DNA of 64,000 nt, taken from the NCBI RefSeq assembly GCF_017356245.1, contig NZ_JAFMZZ010000001.1, positions 1,507,698-1,571,697 on the forward strand. The letters are read 5' to 3'. The first letter of the stretch is position 1, and each line of letters opens with the position of its first letter. This DNA is from Bordetella petrii. Lineage in GTDB: Bacteria > Pseudomonadota > Gammaproteobacteria > Burkholderiales > Burkholderiaceae_B. This document shows, piece after piece, positions 20,858 to 33,623 of the stretch. The translations under genes were made by a program, and so were the position numbers. The notes beneath the pieces are model-generated. The model was not told the origin of the DNA. It did not search any database and saw only the letters and a list, made by a program, of their open reading frames with translations.

Positions 20858-21271
20858 CTACGGCTTCTTGTAGGCCACGCAGTCCACTTCGACCTTGGCG
20901 TCGACCACCAGCCGCGATTCCACGCAGGCCCGCGCCGGCGGATGCTCGCCGAAGGCTTCCTTGAATACCTTGTTGAAAGCGGCGAAATCGCGCGGGTCGT
21001 CCAGCCAGACGCCGCAGCGCACCACGTGCTCGGGGCCGTAGCCGGCTTCGCGCAGGATCGCCAGCACATTGCCGATGGCGACGCGCGACTGGGCCACGAT
21101 GCCGCCGTCCACCACTTCGCCGTCCTGCATGGGCACCTGGCCCGATACATACAGCCAGCCGTCGGCCTGCACGGCGCGCGCGAAGGGCATGTGCTGGCCG
21201 CCCTGGCCGGTGCCGCCGGCCACGCCATAGCGGATGATGCCGTTGGCGTCGGCGGTGGGGGGGATGCTCAT
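20858..21271 (-). CDS. RidA family enamine/imine deaminase
   Basis: A 137-residue protein of the RidA/YjgF/UK114 family, which hydrolyses reactive 2-aminoacrylate and other enamine/imine intermediates to ketoacids. The segment YVSGQVPMQDGEVVDG, the later VVRCGVWLDD and the ARACVESRLVV motif with the substrate-binding arginine are present. It has an AGGAG ribosome site. Its start overlaps the deacylase stop by four bases, and it is the last gene of the nine-gene operon. It probably clears the intermediate made by the PLP deaminase at 29110. A role limited to general amino-acid stress is the alternative. Confidence 0.88.
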   Translation of the reverse strand: MSIPPTADANGIIRYGVAGGTGQGGQHMPFARAVQADGWLYVSGQVPMQDGEVVDGGIVAQSRVAIGNVLAILREAGYGPEHVVRCGVWLDDPRDFAAFNKVFKEAFGEHPPARACVESRLVVDAKVEVDCVAYKKP

Positions 21272-22752
21272 GGCTGCTCCTGGGATGGGGAAAAAAAAGC
21301 GTTGAAGCCCGCGCGCAAGTCGCCGCCGCGCGGCAGCCAGCGGCCGGCGCGCGCGCCGGTCAGGCGCCCGGCCCGGTACGACAGCGCGCCATTGACCCAC
21401 ACCGCGGCAATGCCGTCGGCCGGCTGCTGCGGGTCGGCATAGGTGGCGCGGTCGGCCACGCGGGCCGGGTCGAACAGCACCAGGTCGGCGTGATGGCCGG
21501 CGCGCACCAGTCCGCGCTCTTGCAGGCCGAAGCGCGCCGCCGACAGGCCGGTCATCTTGTGCACTGCCTGCGCCAGCGGGAACAGGCCCAGCTCGCGGCT
21601 GTAGTGGCCCAGCACGCGCGGAAACGCGCCCCACAGGCGAGGATGCGGCAGCGGGTCGTTCGGCAGGCCGTCCGAGCCCACCATGGTCAGGCGGTGCGCC
21701 AGGATGCGGCGCACGTCGTCTTCGTGCATGCCGTGGTACACCGCGCCGGCCGGCTGCAGGCGGCGCGCGGCCTCGCGCAGCGGCACCTTCCATTGCGCGG
21801 CGATGTCGGCCAGCTTGCGGCCCGCCATGGCGGGGTGCGGGTCGGACCAGGTAATGTCGATGTCGAACTCGCCGGTCACCTGCTTCAGATCCAGCGTGGA
21901 CGAACTGGCCGAATAGGGATAGCAGTCGCAGCCCACCGGCAGGTAGCGCCCGGCGGTGTCCAGGCTGGCCAGCACTTCGCCGCTGCGGCCCCAGTTGCCG
22001 GCGCCGGCGCATTTCAGGTGCGACACGATCACCGGCACGCGCGCGTGCGCGGCGATATCGTAGGCCTCTTGCATGGCCTCGAGTATCTCGGCGAATTCAG
22101 AGCGCAGGTGCGTGGTGTACAGCGCGCCGTGGGCATCGAGCTCTTCGGCCAGCGCCTGCACCTCGGCAGTGTCGGCATGCTGGGCCGAGGCATAGGCCAG
22201 CCCGGTGCTCAGGCCGATGGCGCCGTGGCGCAGCGCGTCGCGCAGCTGCGCGCGCATGGCGGCGACCTCGGCATCGGTGGCGCGCCGGTCCAGGCGGTCC
22301 ATGTGGTTGCTGCGCAGCGCCGTGTGGCCCACCAGCGCCGCCACGTTCACGGTCGGCCGGGCGGCGTCCACCGCTTGCGTGTAGTCGGCAAAAGAGGGGT
22401 ATGCGAACGCGTCGCGGCCGCCCAGCAGATTCATCGGGTCGGGCGGTTCGCCGCGCAGGGTCACCGGCGCGGCGCTGATGCCGCAGTTGCCCACCACCAC
22501 GGTCGTCACGCCCTGTGACAGCTTGGGCAGCATGTCGGGCGTGCGGATCACATTGGTGTCGTCGTGGGTGTGCACATCGATGAAGCCCGGCGCCAGCGCC
22601 AGGCCCGCCCCGTCGATGTGTTCGCGCGCGGCGGCGCCCCGCAGCCGGCCCAGGGCGGCGATGCGGCCATCGGCCACGGCCACGTCGGCCTGGAAGCCGG
22701 CCGCGCCGCTGCCGTCCAGCACCAGCGCGCCGCCGATCAGGGTGTCGTACAT
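21268..22752 (-). CDS. N-acyl-D-amino-acid deacylase (D-aminoacylase family)
   Basis: A 494-residue amidohydrolase. Metal-ligand histidines H61 and H63 lie in PGFIDVHTHDD. C90 in VVVGNCGIS matches the bridging cysteine of Alcaligenes D-aminoacylase, and H215 (TTHLRSE) and H245 (VSHLKC) follow, with the catalytic aspartate in MVGSDG. The ATG at 22752 gives full family length; the frame stays open to 22899 only as shadow. It hydrolyses N-acyl-D-amino acids to free D-amino acids. It lies four bases behind the RpiR gene and overlaps ridA. Confidence 0.87.
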   Translation of the reverse strand: MYDTLIGGALVLDGSGAAGFQADVAVADGRIAALGRLRGAAAREHIDGAGLALAPGFIDVHTHDDTNVIRTPDMLPKLSQGVTTVVVGNCGISAAPVTLRGEPPDPMNLLGGRDAFAYPSFADYTQAVDAARPTVNVAALVGHTALRSNHMDRLDRRATDAEVAAMRAQLRDALRHGAIGLSTGLAYASAQHADTAEVQALAEELDAHGALYTTHLRSEFAEILEAMQEAYDIAAHARVPVIVSHLKCAGAGNWGRSGEVLASLDTAGRYLPVGCDCYPYSASSSTLDLKQVTGEFDIDITWSDPHPAMAGRKLADIAAQWKVPLREAARRLQPAGAVYHGMHEDDVRRILAHRLTMVGSDGLPNDPLPHPRLWGAFPRVLGHYSRELGLFPLAQAVHKMTGLSAARFGLQERGLVRAGHHADLVLFDPARVADRATYADPQQPADGIAAVWVNGALSYRAGRLTGARAGRWLPRGGDLRAGFNAFFSPSQEQP

Positions 22753-22756
22753 CGGG

Positions 22757-23626
22757 TCAGTCTCCCAGCGGCAGGCGGTTGGGCCCGCCGCGGTACTCGT
22801 CCAGCGCCAGCTTGATGCGGCGCAGCCGTTCCTGCGTGGCCTCTTGCCGGGCCAGCGCCAGCTCGGTGGCCAGGATGTCGATGGCCAGCAGCATGGCATA
22901 GCGCGACGACGACGGCTTGTAGATGAAATCGGTCTCGGCGGTGTGGATGGGCAGGACCACGTCGGCCAGCTCGGCCAGCGGCGAGGCCGGATCGGTCAGG
23001 GTGACCATGCGCGCGCCGTATTGCTTGACGATGCGCGCGCCGGCCAGGATCTCGGGCGTCAGGCCCGAAGTCGACAGCACCACCACCACATCGCGCTCGT
23101 CCAGCGTGGCCGCCACCATGCGCAGCAGCACGGCATCGCTGTAGGCCGCCACCGCGTAGCCCAGCCGCACCAGGCGCGACTGCAGTTCCTGCGACAGCAC
23201 GGCCGAGGCGCCGCCCATGCCGAACACATAGGTCATGCGCGCGTCGCGCACGATGCCGGCGGCCTGTTCGAACAGCGCCTCGGAAAACCGCGGCAGGTGC
23301 GCGCGCAGCGTGGCCTCGATGTCGGCGTACAGGCGCGCGTAGAAGGTGCTTTCTTCGGGCGTGGACGGATCCAGGAAGCGTTCGCCCACCGCGCTGGCCT
23401 GCGCCAGCTTCAGCTTCAGGTCGCGCGTGTCGTCGCAGCCCACCGAGCGCGCAAAGCGTGAGATGGTGGCGATGCTGACGCCCGCCTTGCCGGCCAGCTG
23501 GTCCACCGTGGCGCCGGCCGCGGCCGCGATGTCGTCCAGGATGGCGTCGGCCACTTTGCGTTCGGTGGCGCTCAGGGTGTCGCGGCGGCTGCGTATCTGG
23601 TAGACGATGTCGCGCGGGGTGGGCAT
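22757..23626 (-). CDS. RpiR-family transcriptional regulator (HTH plus SIS domain)
   Basis: A 289-residue regulator. The N-terminal RpiR helix-turn-helix (about 1-75, LAGKAGVSIATISRFARSVGC) is followed by a SIS domain (about 120-250, FGMGGASAVLSQELQSRLVRLG and VVVLSTSGLTPE), which usually binds a phosphosugar but in some clusters senses other ligands. The ATG at 23626 is preferred because a GGAG sits eight bases ahead. An ATG at 23680 would overlap the upstream ABC gene stop by four bases and is the main alternative. Its location inside the D-amino-acid operon makes it the likely regulator of that operon. Confidence 0.85.
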   Translation of the reverse strand: MPTPRDIVYQIRSRRDTLSATERKVADAILDDIAAAAGATVDQLAGKAGVSIATISRFARSVGCDDTRDLKLKLAQASAVGERFLDPSTPEESTFYARLYADIEATLRAHLPRFSEALFEQAAGIVRDARMTYVFGMGGASAVLSQELQSRLVRLGYAVAAYSDAVLLRMVAATLDERDVVVVLSTSGLTPEILAGARIVKQYGARMVTLTDPASPLAELADVVLPIHTAETDFIYKPSSSRYAMLLAIDILATELALARQEATQERLRRIKLALDEYRGGPNRLPLGD

Positions 23627-23676
23627 GCCGGAGGCTCCGTTGCCGTGCCGGTTGGGGGGTGTCCGGGTAGGGGGGG

Positions 23677-25664
<1,988 letters not shown>

Positions 25665-25666
25665 GT

Positions 25667-26536
25667 CTACAGCTCCTTGCGCAGGCGCGGGTCCAGCACG
25701 TCGCGCAGGCCGTCGCCCACCAGCTGCAGCGACAGCACCGACAGGACGATGGCGATGCCGGGAAACACCATGATCCAGTCGGCCGACCCCATGTACTGCT
25801 GGCCCGCGTTGATCATGGTGCCCCAGGTCGGGATGTCGGGCGATACGCCCACGCCCAGGAACGACAGCCCGGCTTCGGCCAGGATGGCGTAGGCGAAGAT
25901 GAAGGTGCCCTGCACCAGGATGGGCGAAACCAGGTTGCGCAGCACATGCACGGTGACGATGCGCCGCGTCGGCACGCCCAGCGCCCGGGCGGCCTCGACG
26001 AACGGCAGCTCGCGGATCACCAGGGTGGAAGCGCGCACGATGCGGGCCAGGCGCGGCGCGTACACGATGCCCAGCGCGATGACCACGTTCAGCAGCGACG
26101 GCCCCAGCGCCGCCACCAGCGCGATCGCCAGCAGGATGTCGGGGAAGGCCATCATCGCGTCGATCAGCCGCGACACCACTTTGTCGGCGCCGCGGAAGAA
26201 CCCCGCCACCAGGCCCAGCGCGATGCCCAACACCCCCGACAGCAGCACCACCAGGAAGCCCACCAGCAGCGATAGCCGTCCGCCGTGGATGACACGGCTG
26301 AACACGTCGCGGCCGAAGTCGTCGGTGCCGAACCAGTGCACGGCGCTGGGCGCCTGCAGGCGGCTCATGATGGACAGCTTGTACGGGTCGAACGGACTGA
26401 TCCAGGGCGCCAATGCCGCCGCCGCCACCAGCACCGCCAGCACGATCAGGCTGGCCAGCACTGTCTTGCGCGCCACCAGCAGGCGCAGGACCTGCCAGCG
26501 CTCGGCGCCGGGCCCGGAAGTGATTGCAATTGCCAT
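25667..26536 (-). CDS. peptide-type ABC transporter permease, DppC-like
   Basis: A 289-residue inner-membrane permease with about six helices. It carries the N-terminal OppC segment and the cytoplasmic EAA loop FVEAARALGVPTRRIVTVHVLRN, which docks with the ATPases. The HWFGTDDFGRDVFSRVI block is characteristic of DppC/OppC. Its ATG follows the DppB-like stop codon directly, with no bases between. Confidence 0.9.
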   Translation of the reverse strand: MAIAITSGPGAERWQVLRLLVARKTVLASLIVLAVLVAAAALAPWISPFDPYKLSIMSRLQAPSAVHWFGTDDFGRDVFSRVIHGGRLSLLVGFLVVLLSGVLGIALGLVAGFFRGADKVVSRLIDAMMAFPDILLAIALVAALGPSLLNVVIALGIVYAPRLARIVRASTLVIRELPFVEAARALGVPTRRIVTVHVLRNLVSPILVQGTFIFAYAILAEAGLSFLGVGVSPDIPTWGTMINAGQQYMGSADWIMVFPGIAIVLSVLSLQLVGDGLRDVLDPRLRKEL

Positions 26537-27478
26537 TTAGTAGCGCACCCGCGGATCGACCAGCAGGTACAGCAGGTCGATGAAAAGATTGATCAGGACA
26601 TAGATGGCGGCAATCACCAGCAGCGCGCCCTGGATGACCGGGTAATCGCGCCGCAGCACCGCCGACACCACCAGGCTGCCGACGCCGGGCAGGCCGAACA
26701 CGGTCTCGGTGACCACCGCGCCGCTGACCAGCAGGGCGGTGGTCAGGCCCAGCACGGTCAGGATCGGGATCAGCGCATTGCGCGCCGCGTGCTTCAGAAT
26801 CACCTTGCGCTCGGGCAGGCCCTTGGCGCGCGCGGTGCGCACGTAGTCGTCGCGCAGCACGTCCAGCATGCTGGCGCGGATGAAGCGGGTGATCAGCGCC
26901 GAGTTCACCAGCCCCAGCACGATGGCCGGCAGCACCAGGTGCGACAGCCGCGTGGCGATGCTGGCGTCCGGCCCGCCGTAGCCCGCCACCGGCAGCCAGC
27001 CCAGCTTCACCGAGAAAATCTGCATCAGCAGCAGCCCCAGCCAGAAACTGGGCACGCTGGACGTGAACATGGAAAACGTCACCACCGACTGGTCCAGCGC
27101 CGTGCCGCGCCGCACCGCCGACAAAATGCCCACCGGCAGGGCGATGGCGCTGGCGATGGCCAGCGACATCAGTGTCAGCCAGAAGGTCGGCTCGGCGCGG
27201 TCGGCCAGCGCGGCCAGCACCGGCTTGTCCAGGAAGATCGACTGACCCAGGTCGCCGCGCGCCAGCTGGCCCAGCCAGGTGGCGTACTGCATGGGCAGGG
27301 GCTGGTCCAGCCCCAGGCGCGCGCGCAGGGTGTCGATGTCCTGCTGGCTGGCCTGCGGGCCCAGCATCACGGCCGCCGGGTCGCCCGGGGTCAGGCGCAG
27401 GATCACGAACACGATGGTGGCCACCAGGAACATCACGGCCACCAGCCCCACCAGGCGGTTCAACAGATAGCGCAGCAC
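26537..27478 (-). CDS. peptide-type ABC transporter permease, DppB-like (GTG start)
   Basis: A 313-residue inner-membrane permease with about six helices. The N-terminus RYLLNRLVGLVAVMFLVATIVF and the ITRFIRASMLDVLRDDYVRTARAKG EAA loop are standard for DppB/OppB. Translation starts at a GTG (27478) preceded by an AAAGGAAG ribosome site. Together with the DppC-like subunit it forms the import channel fed by the binding protein at 27510. Confidence 0.9.
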   Translation of the reverse strand: MLRYLLNRLVGLVAVMFLVATIVFVILRLTPGDPAAVMLGPQASQQDIDTLRARLGLDQPLPMQYATWLGQLARGDLGQSIFLDKPVLAALADRAEPTFWLTLMSLAIASAIALPVGILSAVRRGTALDQSVVTFSMFTSSVPSFWLGLLLMQIFSVKLGWLPVAGYGGPDASIATRLSHLVLPAIVLGLVNSALITRFIRASMLDVLRDDYVRTARAKGLPERKVILKHAARNALIPILTVLGLTTALLVSGAVVTETVFGLPGVGSLVVSAVLRRDYPVIQGALLVIAAIYVLINLFIDLLYLLVDPRVRY

Positions 27479-27509
27479 GGTCGCTTCCTTTCAGGTTGGC
27501 GCGCGGGCG

Positions 27510-29069
27510 CTACTTGGCGGCCTTCCAGGCATTCCAGAAGTACGGCCATGGCGAGGGCTGCACGCCTTGCAGGGCGGGCGATTTCGCGGCCAGCGAATTG
27601 AAGTCGCCCACCTTGATGAAAGGCACTTCGTCGAACACCGCCTGCTGCACGTCGGCCCAGCGCTTGATGCGTTCTTCGGGGCTGCCCGCCTGGTTGAAGG
27701 CGTCCAGCACCTGGTTGCGGCGCGGCGTGTCCCACCAGCCCGGCGAGTCCTTGGACGGAAAGTCGATCAGCGCCGGCTCGGGCAGGAACGGGCTGTGGGT
27801 AATGAAGATGTCCCACAGGGCCGGGTCCTGGCGGCGCTGCGTCAGCGTGGCCCAGTCCACCACCTGCATGTCCACCTTGAAGCCGGCCGCCTTCAGGTAT
27901 TCGGCCGCCACCAGCGCCATCTTGTAGTGGAACTCGTACTGCTGGCTGGTCAGGATGCGGATCGTGCGGTCCTGCACCTTGGCTTCGTCCAGCAGCTTCT
28001 TGGCGCCGGCCGCGTCGCCCTGGTTGTAGACTTTGCCGCCCAGGCGGGTGGCCCATGGGTAGCCCTGCGGATACAGGTCGCCGTTCAGGCTGTAGAAGTC
28101 CTTGTTGCCGAAGGCCGCGTACAGCATGTCTTCTTCATTCAGCGCCAGCTGCACGGCGCGCCGCGCGGGCAGGCTGGACATGATGCCCTGCCTGGTGTTG
28201 AGCACCAGGCGCGGCCAGCCGAACGGCTTGAGCAGCAGCGGGTCCGAACGGCCGTTCTGCAGCTTGGCGATCGATTCCACCGGCAGCGCGTCCACGTAGT
28301 CGTACTGGCCCGCCGCCGCGCTTTCGACGCGCGTATTGGCGTTGCTGACCGGCGCGAAGCGGATCTCGTCCAGGTACTGCTTGCGCGCGCCGCCGTAGCC
28401 GTCGGGTTCGCCGGCGCGCGGCTGGTAGCCGTCGAAGCGCGTCAGCTGGATGTACTGGTCGGGCACGCGCGCCTTCAACTGGTAGGGGCCGGTGCCGATG
28501 AATGCTTTCAGGGGCGTGGCCAGTTTTTCTTGCGGCATCACCACCGCGGCGCTGTTGTTCATGGCCAGCAGCGCGGTCAGCGGCGCATAGGGCTGCTTCA
28601 GCACGATGCGCACCGTGTGCGCGTCGGGCGCCTCGATGGCGCTGATCAGCTTGGCGGCCTGCTTGCCGCGCGAGGCGGTCTCGGTCCAGCGCTTCAGCGA
28701 AGCCGCCACGTCGGCGGAATCCATGTCCGAGCCGTCATGGAACTTGATGCCCTGGCGCAGGGCAATGGTGTAGGTCAGGCCGTCGCTGCTGATCTGCGGC
28801 ATGCTGTCGGCCAACAGCGGCGTGGTGTTCCACTTGGCGTCGAAGGTGTACAGCGTTTCGAAGATGTGCTGGGTCAGGATCCCGACCAGGTCGGCCGTGC
28901 TGGCCATCGGGTCCAGGGTGGGCGGTTCGCCGATGGTGGCAACCACGATGGTGCCGCCCTTGACCGGCGCGGCGCCAAGCGCCGGGGCCGACAGGGCCGC
29001 CAGGCCGATCGCACCGGCGGCCAGCAGGCCGCGCAGCCCGCCACGGCGCCGGAAGGTACAGAAGTTCAT
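27510..29069 (-). CDS. peptide-type ABC transporter substrate-binding protein
   Basis: A 519-residue periplasmic binding protein of the SBP_bac_5 family (DppA/OppA/NikA type). An N-terminal export signal ([27 protein letters not shown]) starts with an RRR cluster. The family segments TIVVATIGEPPTLDPM, GLTYTIALRQGIKFHDGSDM and FIGTGPYQLKA follow. The ATG at 29069 has a GGAGACAG ribosome site; a further in-frame start at 29099 is less likely. Given the neighbouring deacylase and deaminase, an N-acyl-D-amino acid or D-residue peptide ligand is the best guess. Confidence 0.88.
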   Translation of the reverse strand: MNFCTFRRRGGLRGLLAAGAIGLAALSAPALGAAPVKGGTIVVATIGEPPTLDPMASTADLVGILTQHIFETLYTFDAKWNTTPLLADSMPQISSDGLTYTIALRQGIKFHDGSDMDSADVAASLKRWTETASRGKQAAKLISAIEAPDAHTVRIVLKQPYAPLTALLAMNNSAAVVMPQEKLATPLKAFIGTGPYQLKARVPDQYIQLTRFDGYQPRAGEPDGYGGARKQYLDEIRFAPVSNANTRVESAAAGQYDYVDALPVESIAKLQNGRSDPLLLKPFGWPRLVLNTRQGIMSSLPARRAVQLALNEEDMLYAAFGNKDFYSLNGDLYPQGYPWATRLGGKVYNQGDAAGAKKLLDEAKVQDRTIRILTSQQYEFHYKMALVAAEYLKAAGFKVDMQVVDWATLTQRRQDPALWDIFITHSPFLPEPALIDFPSKDSPGWWDTPRRNQVLDAFNQAGSPEERIKRWADVQQAVFDEVPFIKVGDFNSLAAKSPALQGVQPSPWPYFWNAWKAAK

Positions 29070-29109
29070 GGGTCTGTCTCCAGTGGGGGTCAACAACACG
29101 CCGTGGCGG

Positions 29110-30393
29110 TCAGAAGCAGGTGGGCGCCACGCCGGTGATCCGGTACTGCTCGTCTACCAGCAATACCTGCCGCCATTTATCGAATGTCAGGCAGGGGTGG
29201 GAAATATCGAAGGCAATCATGTCGCCGACCTGGATGTCGTCGCCGGCATCGATGTCCAGGAAGGCGTGCTGGTCCATCATGGCGGTCAGCTTCCAGTGGC
29301 CGGGCGCGGGCAGGGGCGCCGCGCTGCCGGGCCGGTAATGCACGGCCGGCACCGGCAGCCCGGCATCGAACGCCGCGTCGCGCTTGCCCAGCGCCACGAT
29401 GGCGCGGCGCTGCTCGGGCACCGACTGCACATAGGCCCACACCTGCAGGGCCGGCTGCAGGCCGGGATCCAGCCGGCGCGCCACCGGGTTGTGCGCGGCG
29501 ATGCGCTCGGCCGCGCTGCGGTAGATGCCCACGTCGTGCGACAGATAACAGCCCGGGCGCAGCACGATATCCAGCGGCATGCCGATATCCAGGCCCGAGA
29601 ACTCTTCGGCCACCACGTCGAACCAGGCCGAGCCCGCGCCGGATATCAGCGCCGGGCCGTCCTGGCGCAGCCGCCCGTCGGCCGCCAGGTCGCGCAGGGT
29701 GTTCACCGCGCGCCGCATGAATGCGCGGATGCTGTCTTCATCCTGCAGCACGCCTTCGTACACCTCGACCCCGGCCAGGGCCAGGGCCTGCGGCCAGCGC
29801 TCCAGTTCGGCCAGCAGCGCGCGCAATTGCGCCTCGTCGCGCACGCCGGTGCGCCCGCCGGCCACGCCCAGCTCGATCAGCACCGGCAGCCGCAGGCCCT
29901 GTCCGGCAAAGTAGTCGCCCAGCCGGGCGGCGTTGGCGGCCGAATCGACCAGGCAGAAATACGTAAACCCCGGATCGCGCAGCAAGTCGGCCACCATGGC
30001 CATGTTGGCCCGGCCCACCAGCTGGTTGGCCATCAGCACCGTGCGTATTCCGTGGCGGTAGGCCGCGCGCGTCTGCGGCGCCGTGGCCAGCGTGATGCCC
30101 CAGGCGCCGCCCTGCAACTGGCGATGGAACAGCGCCGGGCTCATGGTGGTCTTGCCGTGCGGCGCCAGCTTGACGCGGTAGGCCTCCATGAAGCGCTGCA
30201 TCCATTGCAGGTTGTGGCGCATGCGCGCTTCGTACAGCACGGCTACCGGCAGGCTGACGTCTTCGCGCAGCAGGTTCCAGTCCAGCGCCGCCGACTGGTC
30301 CGCCGGCCAGCCGGCGGGGAAGGCGCCCAGGCCTTTGCCGTCGGCATCCAAAGGCATGCCGGTGTCGGAGGGGGCGGGCGGGGAAGTTTCCAT
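29110..30393 (-). CDS. PLP-dependent D-amino-acid deaminase (D-serine dehydratase-like)
   Basis: A 427-residue fold-type III enzyme of the alanine-racemase-N/DSD1-like family. The PLP lysine is K81 in KLAPHGKTTMSP. The C-terminal metal pair is H399 and C401 in FDISHPCLTFDKW, as in zinc-dependent D-serine dehydratases and D-threo-3-hydroxyaspartate dehydratases. Such enzymes eliminate water and then ammonia from beta-hydroxy D-amino acids via an enamine. It is the first gene of the nine-gene operon that also encodes an importer, a deacylase and RidA. Its exact D-amino acid is not predictable. Confidence 0.85.
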   Translation of the reverse strand: METSPPAPSDTGMPLDADGKGLGAFPAGWPADQSAALDWNLLREDVSLPVAVLYEARMRHNLQWMQRFMEAYRVKLAPHGKTTMSPALFHRQLQGGAWGITLATAPQTRAAYRHGIRTVLMANQLVGRANMAMVADLLRDPGFTYFCLVDSAANAARLGDYFAGQGLRLPVLIELGVAGGRTGVRDEAQLRALLAELERWPQALALAGVEVYEGVLQDEDSIRAFMRRAVNTLRDLAADGRLRQDGPALISGAGSAWFDVVAEEFSGLDIGMPLDIVLRPGCYLSHDVGIYRSAAERIAAHNPVARRLDPGLQPALQVWAYVQSVPEQRRAIVALGKRDAAFDAGLPVPAVHYRPGSAAPLPAPGHWKLTAMMDQHAFLDIDAGDDIQVGDMIAFDISHPCLTFDKWRQVLLVDEQYRITGVAPTCF

Positions 30394-30578
30394 GGCGCGG
30401 GTGTCTTGAAAAAAATTACCGTCAAATCACTAGATTGTGATTATTATGAAAATAATTTACATATGGCAGTTGGGAGTTTCCCGTATCCCGGCGGCCGGGC
30501 GGCCCCGGCGGGGCGGCAGGGCAGCCATGGTGTAATGGCTGTTTTGGCCGCCTTGCGGCCTGCTGTCATTCCGCCGCC
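30394..30578. promoter_or_regulatory. divergent control region of the D-amino-acid operon and rarA
   Basis: This AT-rich stretch between the two divergent starts holds an inverted repeat ATTATT-ATGAA-AATAAT at 30440-30456, 47 bases before the first gene of the operon. It stands out in GC-rich surroundings and is a candidate site for the operon's RpiR regulator. A TTGACG reading towards the operon lies nearer the start, but no convincing -10 follows it. Confidence 0.45.
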
Positions 30579-31919
30579 ATGAGCAACGATCTGTTCGCCG
30601 CCGATCCCGCGCACCGGCCCTACGTTCCGCTGGCCGAGCGCCTGCGTCCGCGCACGCTGTCCGACGTGGTCGGCCAGTCGCATCTGCTGGGCCCCGACAA
30701 GCCGCTGCGCGTCGCCTTCGAGTCGGGCCGCCCGCATTCCATGATCTTCTGGGGGCCGCCCGGCGTCGGCAAGACCACGCTGGCGCGGCTGATGGCCGAC
30801 AGCTTCGACGCCCAGTTCATCGCCATTTCGGCGGTGCTGGGCGGGGTCAAGGACATCCGCGATGCCGTGGCCGTCGCGCAGGTGGCGCAAGGGCAGGGCC
30901 GCCGCACCATCCTGTTCGTGGACGAAGTCCACCGCTTCAACAAGGCCCAGCAGGATGCCTTCCTGCCCTACGTCGAAAGCGGCTTGTTCACCTTCATCGG
31001 CGCCACCACCGAAAACCCCTCGTTCGAGGTGAATTCGGCCCTGTTGTCGCGGGCGCGCGTTTATGTGCTGCAGTCGCTCAACGCCGAAGAGCTGCAGCAG
31101 CTGATCGACCGTGCCGTGCAGGCCCTGAACGACGGCCGCGAGGCCGAAGCCCGGGTGCGCTTCACGCCCGACGCGCGCGAACAGCTGGCGGCCTGGGCCG
31201 ACGGCGATGCGCGCCGCCTGATCAGCGCCGTGGAAGTCGTGGCCGAGTCGGCCCAGGCGGCCGGGCGCGACGAGGTCGACGCCGACTGGCTTGAAACTTC
31301 GCTGTCGCAGAACCTGCGCCGCTTCGACAAGGGCGGCGACGCCTTCTACGACCAGATCAGCGCGCTGCACAAGGCCGTGCGCGGCTCCGATCCCGACGCC
31401 GCGCTGTACTGGCTGGCCCGCATGCTCGATGGCGGCGCCGATCCCAAATACATGGCGCGCCGCCTGGTGCGCATGGCCATCGAAGACATCGGCCTGGCCG
31501 ATCCGCGCGCCACCGAGCTGGCCATCAACGGCGCCGACATCTACGAACGGCTGGGCTCGCCCGAAGGCGAGCTGGCGCTGGCGCAGGCCGTGGTGTACCT
31601 GGCCTGCGCGGCCAAGTCCAATGCCGTGTACAACGCCTACAATGCCGCCCGCAAGTTCGCCGCCGAACACGGCAGCGCGCCGGTGCCCATGCACCTGCGC
31701 AATGCGCCCACCAAGCTGATGAAACAGCTGGGCCACGGCCATGCCTATCGCTACGCCCACGACGAGCCGCATGGCTACGCCGCGGGCGAGCAGTATTTTC
31801 CCGACGGCGTCAAAGCCACCTTCTATCGGCCGACCGATCGCGGCCTGGAAGCTAAAATCCAGCAAAAGCTGGCGTTCCTGCGCGAACTCGACGCCCAGGA
31901 ACGCGCCAGGCAGCGGTAA
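30579..31919 (+). CDS. rarA: replication-associated recombination protein A (MgsA/RarA)
   Basis: A 446-residue AAA+ ATPase of the RarA/WRNIP1/Mgs1 family, acting at stalled replication forks. Walker [16 protein letters not shown] is near 50, Walker [18 protein letters not shown] near 110, and the sensor segment [18 protein letters not shown] near 140. The C-terminal tetramerisation region contains [19 protein letters not shown]. Length is normal. The gene directly precedes serS, an arrangement seen in many proteobacteria. Confidence 0.94.
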   Translation: MSNDLFAADPAHRPYVPLAERLRPRTLSDVVGQSHLLGPDKPLRVAFESGRPHSMIFWGPPGVGKTTLARLMADSFDAQFIAISAVLGGVKDIRDAVAVAQVAQGQGRRTILFVDEVHRFNKAQQDAFLPYVESGLFTFIGATTENPSFEVNSALLSRARVYVLQSLNAEELQQLIDRAVQALNDGREAEARVRFTPDAREQLAAWADGDARRLISAVEVVAESAQAAGRDEVDADWLETSLSQNLRRFDKGGDAFYDQISALHKAVRGSDPDAALYWLARMLDGGADPKYMARRLVRMAIEDIGLADPRATELAINGADIYERLGSPEGELALAQAVVYLACAAKSNAVYNAYNAARKFAAEHGSAPVPMHLRNAPTKLMKQLGHGHAYRYAHDEPHGYAAGEQYFPDGVKATFYRPTDRGLEAKIQQKLAFLRELDAQERARQR

Positions 31920-33311
<1,392 letters not shown>

Positions 33312-33623
33312 CGGGTTCCCCCCAGGTGTCTGACTCCGCAGGTGTCAGACACCACTGCGCGCCATGGTTGCCTCATTTGTGCGGTGTCTGACACCCTTCG
33401 GGAGCCAGACACCTGCCGGCCACCCGCCCCGGCGCCGACTTCCATTTCCGGACACACGGCCGTCATATTCCTGTCGTGTCGGCCGGTTATCCTGCCCGTC
33501 ATTCCCCGGTCTTTGATGTCAGCAATTGTATGCGGCTAAAAAAGGGCCGCATCTTTAAGGCACAATATGCGCCGGTACGCCGCAGGCGGTTTTGTCGTCA
33601 ATGAATTGGGGAGATGACTCAAC
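33312..33623. other. intergenic region between serS and a small unknown gene
   Basis: About 310 bases. The first 100 are repeat copy A. The remainder contains no credible gene but includes an A-run (33537-33543) and the promoter region of the small gene at 33624; no promoter could be placed exactly. Confidence 0.5.
33325..33413. repeat. dispersed four-arm palindromic repeat, copy A
   Basis: Four 13-base units form nested inverted repeats. The outer pair is GGTGTCTGACTCC (33325-33337) with GGAGCCAGACACC (33401-33413), complementary at 12 of 13 positions. The inner pair is GGTGTCAGACACC (33341-33353) with GGTGTCTGACACC (33383-33395), perfectly complementary. The loop is 29 bases. Each inner unit is itself a GGTGTC-N-GACACC palindrome. 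The element begins 14 bases after the serS stop. Further copies are at 46791 and 52986. Confidence 0.85.
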
